From Strobilurus pachycystidiatus (lineage: Eukaryota > Basidiomycota > Agaricomycetes > Agaricales > Physalacriaceae): a stretch of DNA of 64,000 nt. The notes under the pieces are model-generated. The model was not told where the DNA came from. It saw only the letters and a program-made list of their open reading frames with translations, and did no database searches. Positions 53,901-64,000 of this stretch are shown here, in pieces. The position numbers were made by a program, and so were the translations under genes. Each line of letters opens with the position of its first letter. Position 1 is the stretch's first letter. The stretch is from the NCBI GenBank assembly GCA_019915135.1, contig JAHLMK010000012.1:496001-560000 (forward strand), written 5' to 3'.

Positions 53901-56783
53901 CCATTAAAGGACGTGCAGAACCAGCTGGAGAGCCGTCTTCAGTCCATCGCCGAGTTTTCGCCGGAGGCGGAAGATCTCAAAGTCGAGAAGGACCACATGG
54001 AGCACCAGCTTCGGCTCGTACGTGCTCAGATGAAGCGGTTGATTGATGCGCGGTCGCGTGGGGAGGAGAATCTGGAGGGGATGGACTTCGAGCCGACGAT
54101 CTATACGGCGCGGCAGCTTCGTCTGATTCGGAGGGTCTTGGACAAGTGGAGGGCGCACCGGTCGTTCTCTATGGCAGAGGTCGTCCTTTCGAGTGCCGTC
54201 CTTGTGAAGGAGGCAAATATCATCAGGTAAAGTGGTGTCTTTCCAAATCTGGAAATACGCGCTGAACTTTTGTGCAGCAAGGAGCTCGGGAAGGACGTGT
54301 TGTACAACTTCACCATCGCATCTGGGGGTTCTTTGGCTGCCCCGGCGTCAGCTGTGGACACCATTGCTGGTCTGGATCAGTTCGGCGATGTGTCGGACCC
54401 AGTGTTGGCTTCTTCCACACAACCTTCCGTCGCTATCAAGGTCCTCGACAAGCGACATAACTCAATCTACACTTGGTCACTTGACCGTATGCAGCAACAA
54501 GTCCAGCGCATGCGAAATCTCACCACGTACATCGACCGGCCATCATACACGCAGCATTTCTCCTCCGACGAAGCCTTCTATGATTCGCCAACACCGGAAT
54601 ACTCCTTTATCGGAAACGCTCTAATATCATTGGCGCCCTTGTCGAGACGGCTATCTTCCACTACCACCGTTCCCATCTTCTGCCGGTATACTGCAGAAGC
54701 TATTGGGTCGTGTCGCGTTGATATCAAGGTCGTCAATGTCGTGGCGTCTTCGAAGTACACGAACGGTTCTGCGCCGTCTACCCGGCCCGCGTCACCTGCG
54801 CCTCACACCATCCTTCCTGGAAGCAAGCTGAGCTTCTTTGTCACCGTTGACTCTGTCAAAGGACTTTCTCCGCACGACTTTGCCGGTGTGCACCTGCAGG
54901 TCCGGTTGTCGTCGTTCGTGGGTTCGACAATCACATCAGAGGAGGTCTTTCCCTCTCCTGCCGTTGACTTCGAGGACGGCCAACTCTCGGATCTGAAGTT
55001 TCGCCGGAACTTCACGATTGTAGCAACGACGAAGGTGTTGACACATCTTCGGCAAGGCTATGCGCCGGTAGAGTTTTTCGCTGCTACAAGACCGACCTAT
55101 CTTGAGCGCCTTGAGCGTTGGGATGAGATGCGCGAGATAAAGCACGTTCCTAGATCCGGTACTTCTAGTCCGGATTCTAGTGGTAGTCGAGCCTCAAGCA
55201 GTCGACCTCCACCAACCCTTCCGCTCATGCGTCGCTCCGAGACCGACTTTGTCGTTCAGCAGTCGCACGATGTTGTCGCCTGGGTCCAATTATGCGAGCT
55301 AGCTCCCAACGGCGAGTATAACCCTGTTCCCGTTATCTCACAGGCCTCTGTGGACCCAGGATCCTTCACTCTTCACCAAGGACTTCAACGGCGTATCGTT
55401 ATATCCTTGTCCTCCAACTCTGGACAGCAGCTTCCTTGGATAGAGATCACGAAGGTCCGCGTAGGGAACGTTCGACTCCTTGACCCCAAAGGCCGGGTTC
55501 ATGAATCGACGGCGAAGTCCATGATCAACCTACCGGTGCTGAAGGACCAGACAGTAGAGTTCAAACCCGATGGAACAGGGTTCTTAACAGCTGAAATGCT
55601 GTGGGACTCCAGCGTTCATGATTCTATTCTTCTCAACAGAGTCACGGCGGCCAACCAGCGGGTGTTGCTGCAGCTGAACTGGTCGGTCTCCGTCGCGACT
55701 TGCACTGACCCGGTACAGTTCAATGCCGATATCGCGATCACCATGCAGACACGAGACGCTCGACCACCGTCCAAGTTCTTGACGTTCCTGGGCTCCAACA
55801 AGATCTTGTCAAAAACCAGCACGCTCTTCAGCGTACGTCTGTCACCTCCCCTGACGCGATCACCGAAGGACCTATGGCGACTGGACACGTCTGAGAAATA
55901 TGTACGCGGTGAAGAAGCTTTGGGAACGTGGAAACCACGGGGCATATCTGTCGTGGAAGACTACTCGCGACTTGTGACCACAGAGCGTCGTGCGGCAGAT
56001 GTGCAGGCCATTCGTGTCATCCTTGCCACATCAATACCTAGACCTGTCGAAGTGGATACCCTTGCATGGCGAGCAGAAGGTTTGATCAAGAAATCGCTCG
56101 AGTTATGGCAGAGGCGCTTTGGCCAACTGGGTGACGTATGTCTTGATTTCTCTTCACGGTTCCTCTTCCGCGAGACTTACAATCGGTACAGATTGTGCTT
56201 AGCCAGGAACCAAGCGACGATGACTCTTCTGTGACGAAGAAGTCTGATGTTGAATCCCTCGAAGGAGTAAAATTCGTATCAGAGACGAAGGTCATACCTC
56301 GCAAGTGCGTAACAAGTCCTCATGCCTCCGACGACCGGGTACTGATAGTACCGTGTAGTGACAGCGCCACGAAAAAGGGACATTTACTGATACTCACTGA
56401 CGCCGGTCAGAACGTTTGGGAGAGACGGTGGTTCGTTCTCAAGAGGTAAGTCTTTTTCAGCCGTAATGAGAAAGGCGCTCATCGTTGGGCCTGTAGACCA
56501 TACCTGCATATGTATGCTCACTCGAACGAGCTCGAAGAAGTCGGAGTGGTGAGCCTGACAGGCACCAATGTTGAAAGTGATCCCCAGAAAGAGATGCTTT
56601 TAGGAGTGAGTGCAATTCGCTCTGCCGCTGTCATGGACTGATGATCCGTTTAACTCGCAGAAATCTTTCTCTTTTACGCTCTTTACTGCGTCGAACTCTC
56701 ACGCACTTGCAGCTCCCAACGCGAAGGAACTCCAATCTTGGATAATGAAACTGGATCCCACTCGTTTGCCATCATCATCATGA
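50980..56783 (+). CDS. Kinesin-3 motor protein (Unc104/KIF1A type)
   Basis: Start ATG at 50980 ([21 protein letters not shown]), end TGA at 56783. The motor domain has the P-loop GQTGSGKS, switch I NETSSRSH, switch II DLAGSER and [13 protein letters not shown]. After a neck and a coiled coil comes an FHA domain (about 52914-53530; [25 protein letters not shown]), then KIF1B-like and C2-like stretches. A C-terminal PH domain ([12 protein letters not shown]...[10 protein letters not shown] to SWIMKLDP) would bind phosphoinositides. This order is diagnostic for kinesin-3 vesicle and endosome motors. Early exons are split into pieces of 12, 19 and 11 nt (51414-51425, 51477-51495, 51547-51557). 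Two more short exons, 21 and 7 nt (52914-52934, 52996-53002), start the FHA region. Estimated length is above 1500 residues. Confidence 0.93.
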
Positions 56784-57562
56784 CCATTGCCATTGCACAA
56801 TTTACGACCTTCTATATTATAGAGCCATCTTTAGGTTTCAGGGTTTTACTTATATCGGATACCATAATTCAGTCTATGCTCATTGGATCTCTGCATGACC
56901 CCATACTATCGCTATATACCGTTCCATCGCTCCTTGTTGTCTAACTTATCCACTTAGATATCAGTCATATGTATCACAGCTACTTAACTATCACGACCAT
57001 TACGGCTTGAATCGATTGACACGCATCTTGTCGTGTGTTCTCTCCTGCTGATGTGTTCCTTGCATGATGGTATGTTTATCACTGATTGAATGACCACTGG
57101 AAAGAGTGCGCGCGCTCGACAACTCTTCGCGTCTGTGGCGTCACATAACTGTTTCATCTTTCTCATTGTGCAATGCGAATATCGTCTCAGTGCTCATTCC
57201 TCAGAATAGAAAACTGAACATCGTGGGATCCTATATGTTGGGACAGTCGGACTGATCACAGACCGGTAGCTCAGCAATCATTTCCGAATTGATCAAAGGT
57301 GGCTCAGATGATGGTCGACCATACACGAGAAAGAGATAACGAGAGGGACCAAGCGACCGGTAATTCTCAACTGCGAATTTAACAGAAGACGGTAGTATTA
57401 GGGTGTAGCATGTCTATGTGGTAGATATTTGATAGAAAATCGTTGTAAATAGAGCAAGGGCCGTCCAAGTCACCAGAAGAAAAATAAATATAGTCTGTTA
57501 TTCCGATGTATACACGACACTGTTCTCTTTTGAACTGCACTCTCTGGTCCTAATCGCACATC
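56784..57562. other. Intergenic between convergent genes
   Basis: The 3' flanks of the kinesin (plus) and the cyclopropane synthase (minus). AT-rich with no supported gene or repeat. Confidence 0.4.
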
Positions 57563-59198
57563 TCAGGTGCGTCGTTCTGTGGATGTGGAAGTTATAAAAG
57601 TGTTGGCGGCGAACCAAACAGGTCTTCTCACCTCTCGTATGAAAGTCAGCATGTGGCACGTAATGTAGCCTTGCGCGAAGCCGGCCCCAGCATAAGCGAA
57701 GAGGTACATCCATTTCTTCTTGAACGCGTCGTATGCCCTTTGGTCGTGCAGTCCTGGGTAATCCTTCACCACCAGCTCCTGGGTGAGGTTCTTTTCCAAC
57801 CGCCTGCCCCACTCGCGAAGCGTCCTTGGGTAATGAGCGGCGTGATTTTCGACCTGCTCGAGATTGAAATAGGGAGAGGCGGCCTGGATGAGAGCGGAGG
57901 CCGATGGAAGACACGAATTGGGCCACATGTACTTTCGCATAAAGTCCTCCGCCTGATAAGAAGAATAGCGCGACTCGGGGAACGTAGAGGCGGAAACGAC
58001 AGCGGTGGCTCCATGGGGCTTCAGTGCGAACGAGACGAGCTTGAAGTAATGTGCGTAGTATTTGGAACCAACGTGCTCGAGCATCTCCACAGAGATGAAA
58101 GCATCGAAGGCATTTTCCCATGATGTAGGAATATCGCGATAGTCCAAGAGGTGGACGGTGATCCTGTCGGAAAGGCCTGCTGCCGCAATGCGTTCCTCCG
58201 CGAGGGTTTTCTGCTCGATAGATAGCGTCAAAGTGTCGACCGTGCATCCAAAAGTCCCGGCAGCCTGTCGATGTACATCAACGAGTGACCAGCTAATAGA
58301 AGCAGATGACCTACTTCGATAGCCATGCCACCCCAACCAGATCCAAATTCGAGGATACGATCTCCTGGTTTGACGCGAGCCTGGCGCAGGACGTGGTGTA
58401 TCTTTCGGTGCTGTGCGGCTTCAAGATCGCCGGGAGTTGGCCCCACCTCAAGATCGCCGCGAACGCCACCCTCGGGTATGTCCCATAGAGCACAGGAGTA
58501 CATCATCTCCTTGGAGAGGAAGGCTTTGAACAGCTCATTGGACTGGTCGTAAGACGCTATCACGTTCAAGCGAGCATTGGCTTTCGATTGGCCAAGGAAG
58601 GAGTTATAGAAGCTCGAAATGGTGGATGTGATGCGGGAATAGGTAGACGAGAGCGTGTCTTCCATGGCTGCTTGGTTTTCGAGCCACAACTAGAAGGACG
58701 GTCAGCGCAATTCAGTATGACGACATCAACCCGAAGCTCACGTTCATCGCTGCTCTCAGATCCAGAAGCTCGATATCGCCTATCATGTACGCTTCACTGA
58801 CTAAAAGCATATTTAGGACTCAGAAGAAGGATTGGTAGCAGAGTGGAGACATACATCCTAGATCACCAGACCTACGAGGAAAGAAGCTATTCAGATAACG
58901 CCGATGCGATCATCGTCGAGATGACTTACAGCATGAGCCGCAGCCAAAAGTTGTTGTTGAGGACCTTGACGTGGACAAAGTTGGCGTCCTTTTGTTTGAC
59001 ACCGAAGTAATGTGTTCCTCCAGCGTCTTCGACAACGAGGTATCCGGTCGTTATCGCGGTGCGTAGAGCACAGAGAATAGATTGGCGCGCAAGTGATGCA
59101 AGCCACGAGCGAGGAGATGAGAAGGGCACGACCTCTCCGAACGAGGAGAGGACACCTCGCGGAGAAGAGGGGAACTGAACACAAGATTTGTTCGACAT
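57563..59198 (-). CDS. Cyclopropane-fatty-acyl-phospholipid synthase-like methyltransferase
   Basis: Start ATG at 59198 (MSNKSCVQFPSSPRG), end at the stop at 57563 (TSTERRT). An N-terminal CFA domain is followed by a class I SAM methyltransferase core: LSGDLGFSEAYMIGDIE (assembled over a 17-nt exon, 58871-58855); SYDQSNELFKAFLSKEMMYSCALW; GDRILEFGSGWGGMAIE (SAM motif I); a 49-nt intron; AAGTFGCTVDTLTLS; DYRDIP; ISVEMLEHVG; and FIREV near the end. CFA synthases add a methylene from SAM across double bonds of membrane phospholipid acyl chains. Bacterial origin of fungal copies has been proposed, but introns here show long residence. No clear membrane anchor was seen. Confidence 0.87.
58855..58871 (-). 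other. 17-nt microexon of the CFA synthase gene
   Basis: Flanked on the minus strand by ...CCTCGTAG and GTATGTCTCC. The phases join LML to SGDLGF to SEAYM, the conserved family block. Without this exon the SGDLGF segment is lost. Confidence 0.75.
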
Positions 59199-60708
59199 AG
59201 AAGAGGATGAGGAAGGGATCAGTGCAGATGGTAGACCAAAAGTCCGCAGGCTTTATACGTTTCCGCGTGTAGGTAAGACACAATATGGCCGATACCAGGT
59301 GAATACCTCAGAAGAGTAATCTGCGAAGTCCACAGGGCCATCAATGGTGGGAAAGCCTCATCTCGGATCTGAATCTAAGTTCAATTTCGAAGTCATCATC
59401 GGGTCGTATCCCGGGAATTCGAGAACGGCCAAAGGCGGTGACCAGACCAAAGCGAGTATTGAGGCCGCTGTAAACAGTGTGAACATAATAGAAGGCGTGG
59501 AACGAAACTAATCCTTCCAGGTCAGTGATTTTGATCAAGTGTGTAGAATTGGCAGCCCGACCTGTATCGAACGATAAACACCGTGCCTGTACAATGAACG
59601 TCCTACGGCGCGGCTGCGGTCGGGAGCGGGCGTCCCGCCTTGCGCCATCGGTGGGTTTATAAGCCAGTATGTCGAGCCGAGACCCAAATACTTGCAGGGA
59701 TTGGCGACTCTTGAATTCTGTCACTGCGCCAGCGGTGTGGGTTAGAGTCCCGTTGAGCTCTGGGGGGTATTCCTTCTTCTGACGGAGACGGGAGCACTGG
59801 CGGAACGCGTGGTACTGGGCAAGGTTATGACGGAGGCGGATTGTGGATTGAATGAGACGATAAACACCCCCCCATCAATCCGCTGACGGGATCCCTCACG
59901 CCACGAACCAAAGTAGATTGACGAGACAGCGAAATAAAACGGGAGGTGGAGTTATTGCTGCCATGCAACTGGGTATCATTCCGGGTAGTCACTTGGCCAG
60001 CCACTACCATCATGTCGGATGACGCGTCCGTCCTGTTCTGAAGGTGGTACAGTGTCTCGACGGCTGACCTCGACATGAGTCAGAGGATACGAGCCTATCA
60101 AGCACATCCTGTCGCGACTAGCTAATCACCGTCAATGGCAAATTGCTTCGAGTTCCTTTGGACATTCTTGCCGATCCTGGTTTTCGCGAGTCGTGACGCC
60201 ACACAGTACATGGGGATGGAGGGGCGGAGTCCGTCGATGCGCTGCAGCGATTTTACGTGCCAGATCAGCGCGTTCCCGCACATGACTCGAGGGTTGGTCC
60301 CACGGGACGTAAGAATCAGTCTCTGTATGTGCGATGTGCATCCACCGAGGAAGAGGAGATGGAGGAGATCGGCCGGGAGCGAGCAAACTGCCTGTTTGTG
60401 TCACGTAGGAGGCAATCATTTGCACGCGCGACGCGCTAGAGAATCATATTGTGCATCTTAGACGGAGATACACGAATTCGAAAAACCCAGGCGTTAAAAG
60501 GGCGCTCGCCAAAGCGATTTCACCGTGGGAAGGCGCATACGGAGGGAAAGATGTCAATTTGAGGAAGTTGTGTAGGCCTTCGCGGGAGGTGAATGAGAGG
60601 GAAAACGTGGCGAGTGTGAAGCGAAGAGCAGGACTATGAATCGAACGATGGCAGCATATTGAATGGGGACCGTGTCATGGCGAGCAGCGAGTGAGAATTC
60701 AGCTTTCA
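59199..60708. other. Intergenic, no gene supported
   Basis: About 1.5 kb. A minus-strand frame of 127 codons (59724-59341) is open but matches no family and has no splice context, so it is not called. No repeat or RNA gene was seen. Confidence 0.35.
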
Positions 60709-61507
60709 CTACGTTCGTGTGCGAAGGCTCTCGGCAAGTCCGGGGATGCTAGAAGGAGGCGTACTTGAGGATGAATAATAGTACAACCGCCCCGCTACGT
60801 CAGCGACGACCCATTGCAAGCCCTCGAAGACATTGGCGCCCGTCATCGCGCTGCAGGAGAATATCTTCCAGTGGTGTGACTGTATTCCCTCGAGATCCAA
60901 GGCCTGTAAAGGCAAGCAAGACGGCGATCAGAACGAGGAACGGTATTCAGGAAAACAGACTTGCGGATATGATCTCAGAGAAACTGAGCGCACCCGGTAG
61001 ATCCTGTTTGTTGGCAAACACGAGGAGGGAGGCTCCTGCGAGCCGCTGAATAGTCCGATCACTCAAATCAGAACGCCACCTTATTGATGAGAAGTAAGCA
61101 CGCACGTCTTCGCTCAACAGTCCCCGCAGTTCCTCTTTGCAGTCTTGCATGCGCATGCGGTCGGCCGAGTCCACGACCCAAACAATGGCATCCGTCTGTT
61201 CGAAATAGTTCCTCCAGTAAGGCCGCAGGGTCCGTTGGCCACCCACGTCCCAGATGTTCAGCGTAAACGGGGATCCAGGCAGCGCCAAGGTCTTGATGTT
61301 GAATCCGAGTGTCGGTGATGTTGTTGTAGTGTCCTCATGGGAAACATACTTGAGGATGGTCGTTTTCCCAGCGTTATCGAGACCACTATGACAGTGGAAG
61401 TAGGTCCTTTGATCGGGGACATACGGTCACTGAGAGGCTCACAGGAAAAGAATACGCATTTCCTTGGATTTGAGTCGGTTCTTGCGGATAATGGTAAGTA
61501 ACCCCAT
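60709..61507 (-). CDS. ARL2-type small GTPase
   Basis: Start ATG at 61507 ([22 protein letters not shown]), then [14 protein letters not shown] (G1 after an intron), [11 protein letters not shown] (G2), [18 protein letters not shown] (G3), NKQDLPGAL (G4) and SAMTG (G5), ending RTRT and a TAG at 60709. The N-terminal MGLLTIIRK and the overall sequence fit ARL2 (Alp41 in fission yeast, Cin4 in budding yeast), which works with tubulin folding cofactor D. An intron at about 61100-61041 removes GTGCGT...TTCAG and gives [19 protein letters not shown]. The last intron, 60964-60904, uses a GC donor (GCAAGT). Removing it makes the spacing from LPGAL to SHHW equal to that of known ARL2 proteins. Confidence 0.9.
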
Positions 61508-62805
61508 ATTGTTTCTCGGCCCAAGGAGCAAACGCGAAGAGATGTGGTCGCGATGTTGTGGTGAGATGCCAAGTTGGGAAGCTGACTAATCAGCTTGTAC
61601 GGACTCATGGCCGACGCCACACATCCAATAAACTTAGGTTGGACTCAGATGCATCACACGCCTCTGGTCCTCGTCAAAAGAACACCGGAGCTGATTTGAC
61701 GCAGTAGTTCACTGTTATGCTTTTAAATTCAGTTCAAGAACACCGGATGCGGGTACTCTAGCTCGACCAGTGTCTGAGTCGTAAATCAAACCCCGCTGAA
61801 CACTGAGCGATCATGCTAGACCAGTCCGAGTAGAACCAAGTAAGTTTCTCGGCGGAGCAGTCTGTGGGAATGACGTTCAGATTCGCAGTGATGATTTACA
61901 CACAGTCTACTATTAAAGAGTTACAGGCGGGAAGTAATCGGAGTTCCGTGATACCTACATAGCCTGTATGATACCCAGCCGATCGCGACGCCGGACGGGT
62001 TCTCGTGAATCAACCTCGTTGATGATTGAGGTGGGTGTAGGAACCGGCGACCTTGTCTCTTCATTCACCGTGAGTCGGTCCGTGACTCCTAGCCTCGAGT
62101 AGAAACGACGATGAACCCAGAGAGGAGGATGTCATTACATTACAGATTGGCGCCAATGACTTACACGCGGGACGTAGATTACTATCCGGGGTTCCGACCC
62201 CAAATCATCTCAACTGCAGAACACGCATGGGTACTCTCAGCTGGCGCATTCAACATACTATCACAACTTGTTGACTTGACCAAGCCATGCTTGCAGTCCG
62301 AGTCGGAAAGCAACACTTAGATCGCCCTGGGACAGATAGTCAGAACGTGCCGAAACCATTACGTCACTGCCGGCCCCGGTCATTGCGCCGAATAAGGCTC
62401 GCGAACCTCAAAAACAGCCGGAAAACAGCATTGGCACGCCTCTCCATCCCCAGATCAGCGTCGGAAAAGCTTTATGAGATGATAGATAGTGTATTTGAGA
62501 TGTATCAGAGCCTGGGAGTGAACGAGGCCTCTAGCATACCTTGCATACAGTGAAATTCCATTCATTTCCGCTTTTCTGACCATTCTTGAGAGGATACCAG
62601 TTCTTTGTGAGCTCACTGCTGCCTGTAAATGCTACAAGGCATTCTTGTACATGGAATCTATCATTCAGTGGCGCCGCAGGCCCGCCCGGCATCCCCAGTA
62701 CCACTAAAGTCGCGTCAAAACGCGTCTCTCACTGCTTGTTCGGTTACCGTCGCGCATCGTGTACTTCTTGATGGGCCAGAGCGGTCGCCGAGAAGCCCTT
62801 CCTGT
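61508..62805. other. Intergenic, no gene supported
   Basis: About 1.3 kb with only short open frames (62111-62320, 62287-62553) of no recognisable family. The part next to 61507 is the ARL2 promoter. Confidence 0.35.
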
Positions 62806-63178
62806 CCCATGTACATTCCTCGACCTTAGGACTTCATGGGACAGGCTAATTGCTGGCACGGCTCCCAGCCAACATCCTGTCCCATGTCCATTTAAGTGGG
62901 GAGAGCGTACGGGACAGGATGACGGCTCTCGGGCGATTCTGAACCGGTACAGCACGCCCCTCATGTGGTAAGCAGATGGTTTGATTGACATCTAATCTAC
63001 TCTTTAGGTAACGACGCCTTTCTCGCTGTTCCCCGACCCGAGGAAGCACATTTTGCTGTCAGAAGCGATCCCCGACGCGTCGTGTAGCCCCTCCGGCGCT
63101 TCCGGCGTCGTCACACGTGACATCCTGTCCCAGGACAGGATGACTCAGCCCGCCCCCTATGAACATCCTGTCCCATAG
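62806..63178. repeat. Cluster of CATCCTGTCCC palindromes
   Basis: Six occurrences of CCTGTCCC or its complement appear in alternating orientation. Three make clear hairpins: about 62806-62856 (CCTGTCCCATG...CATGGGACAGG), 62875-62923 (CATCCTGTCCC...GGGACAGGATG) and 63121-63142 (CATCCTGTCC-CA-GGACAGGATG). A single copy follows at about 63167. No coding or obvious target duplication was seen. These may be remnants of tiny foldback elements or protein-binding sites. Confidence 0.6.
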
Positions 63179-64000
63179 ATACTAAGCAAGATTAGCTTCG
63201 AGAATTAAGATCATTGAAGGGTTGAATAACGATAGGAAAATACGGAGGTCGTGGCATTGTGTGCCAGTGTGTCCAAGTCTAATTGATAATCAGAAAAGTT
63301 CGAAGTGACAGTTGGAGAGCGGCAATTCAAATGCCACAGGCAACGTGGTGGATTTCCAACGCGCCTCTGAACTTTGAAGTACACGGAGTCTGGTTTACAC
63401 GCGGAGAGGAACCCCAAGGTATGATCCTCATCTGCCAGTGACGGATTCAACAAAGCGCCACGCCGCCACTACGTCGCGTCTTGTTAACTTGGGTAAGCGT
63501 GGAGTCAGAGAATGAATCTTTCCCGGCAGCAGACGGACATACGAAGAGGCTGAGAAGGCCTGGACTCGGAGTCGGTGAGCGGCAATCTGAAGGCGGGTGT
63601 TACAGTACGGTATCTCATGACATCGTACCTCTGGTATCAACCGGAGTGGGTTCGCTCGGAGTTCCTGCAGTAATCCAGCGCTTGACTTTGAGCACACCGG
63701 TCACGGTAGCGGGTACTTACTCTTGTTGAAGACCGAGTGGTGACCACTTGTTTTCGTTCCATGCGATCCTAGCCTCGATTGGATGCGTCTGTGTACAATG
63801 AGGGCGTTCTAGGTCAACATCTACCCCGACCGACGAGTGCTAGAATATCTGGATCATGTCTTGTCCACTTGGAAAAGCCATGACCACAAGCTTCAACTTG
63901 AAGCGAAAAATGACTCTCTCCAAAGTTGAGGAGCAGGAAGACGGATAGACAACAAAAACTTTGATCGTCGGGTCCCTACAACGTTTGATATCTTTGATTC
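63179..64000. other. Terminal stretch, no gene supported
   Basis: Open frames on both strands (63428-63697 on minus, 63481-63729 on plus) overlap each other and lack recognisable motifs. A gene could extend past the window edge, but none is evident. Confidence 0.3.

Noticed and set aside
57255..57300. Short GGTAGCTCAGC string recalling a tRNA D-arm
   Set aside because: No matching T-arm, anticodon stem or acceptor stem in the following 80 bp.
59341..59724. 127-codon minus-strand frame between CFA synthase and ARL2
   Set aside because: No recognisable motif, no splice context and no neighbour evidence. Left as intergenic, although a lineage-specific gene cannot be excluded.

Overview
This window looks like nuclear DNA of an Agaricomycete (mushroom-forming Basidiomycota). 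Protein-coding genes are cut by many introns of about 46-61 bp with CTNAY-type branch sites. They include families typical of that group: F-box proteins, a MYND-finger relic, Zn2Cys6 regulators, fungal APH-like kinases, and a chromodomain Ty3/gypsy retrotransposon in tandem. No tRNA or rRNA gene was seen. All calls come from reading the sequence. Splice sites were fitted by eye to GT/GC-AG signals, reading phase and remembered family consensus, without transcripts or database searches.

Region 1-16440 is a tandem array of one very large Ty3/gypsy element, read on the minus strand. Copy A (1-5124) is cut by the window edge. Copy B (5125-16440) is complete on its 5' side. The LTR/leader DNA next to position 5124 serves both as the 5' end of copy A and as the 3' end of copy B. 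I noticed only two differences between the ~5.1 kb shared by the copies. Copy B's gag-pol reading frame is broken by two non-autonomous hAT-like elements (5451-6613 and 8161-8622). Each has terminal inverted repeats and a perfect 8-bp target duplication.

Region 16441-25707 holds a Zn2Cys6 regulator cut off by the retrotransposon (16441-17497), a decayed MYND-finger gene, an F-box protein, and an intact paralogue of the regulator (22977-25707). Region 26359-32338 carries an FMN-dependent alpha-hydroxy acid oxidase, a mitochondrial-type M24 aminopeptidase and, divergently, a PARP-fold protein with SUMO-interaction-like motifs. Region 32672-42270 has an MFS monocarboxylate-type transporter and a peroxisomal acyl-CoA oxidase, flanked by two copies of a duplicated block with amino-acid-permease relics. 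Region 42786-61507 is gene-dense housekeeping DNA: a disordered protein, a 2OG-Fe(II) oxygenase, an MPDU1 homologue, an APH-like kinase with an N-terminal Cys/His motif, a kinesin-3 motor, a cyclopropane-fatty-acid synthase and an ARL2 GTPase. Positions 61508-64000 show no convincing gene, only a cluster of short palindromes.

The most striking signal is gene architecture. At least eleven exons of 6-21 nt can be deduced in six genes, usually encoding core functional residues: the third zinc cysteine of both Zn2Cys6 paralogues, the kinesin P-loop, and an active-site His segment of the M24 peptidase. Three GC-AG introns occur in three genes.
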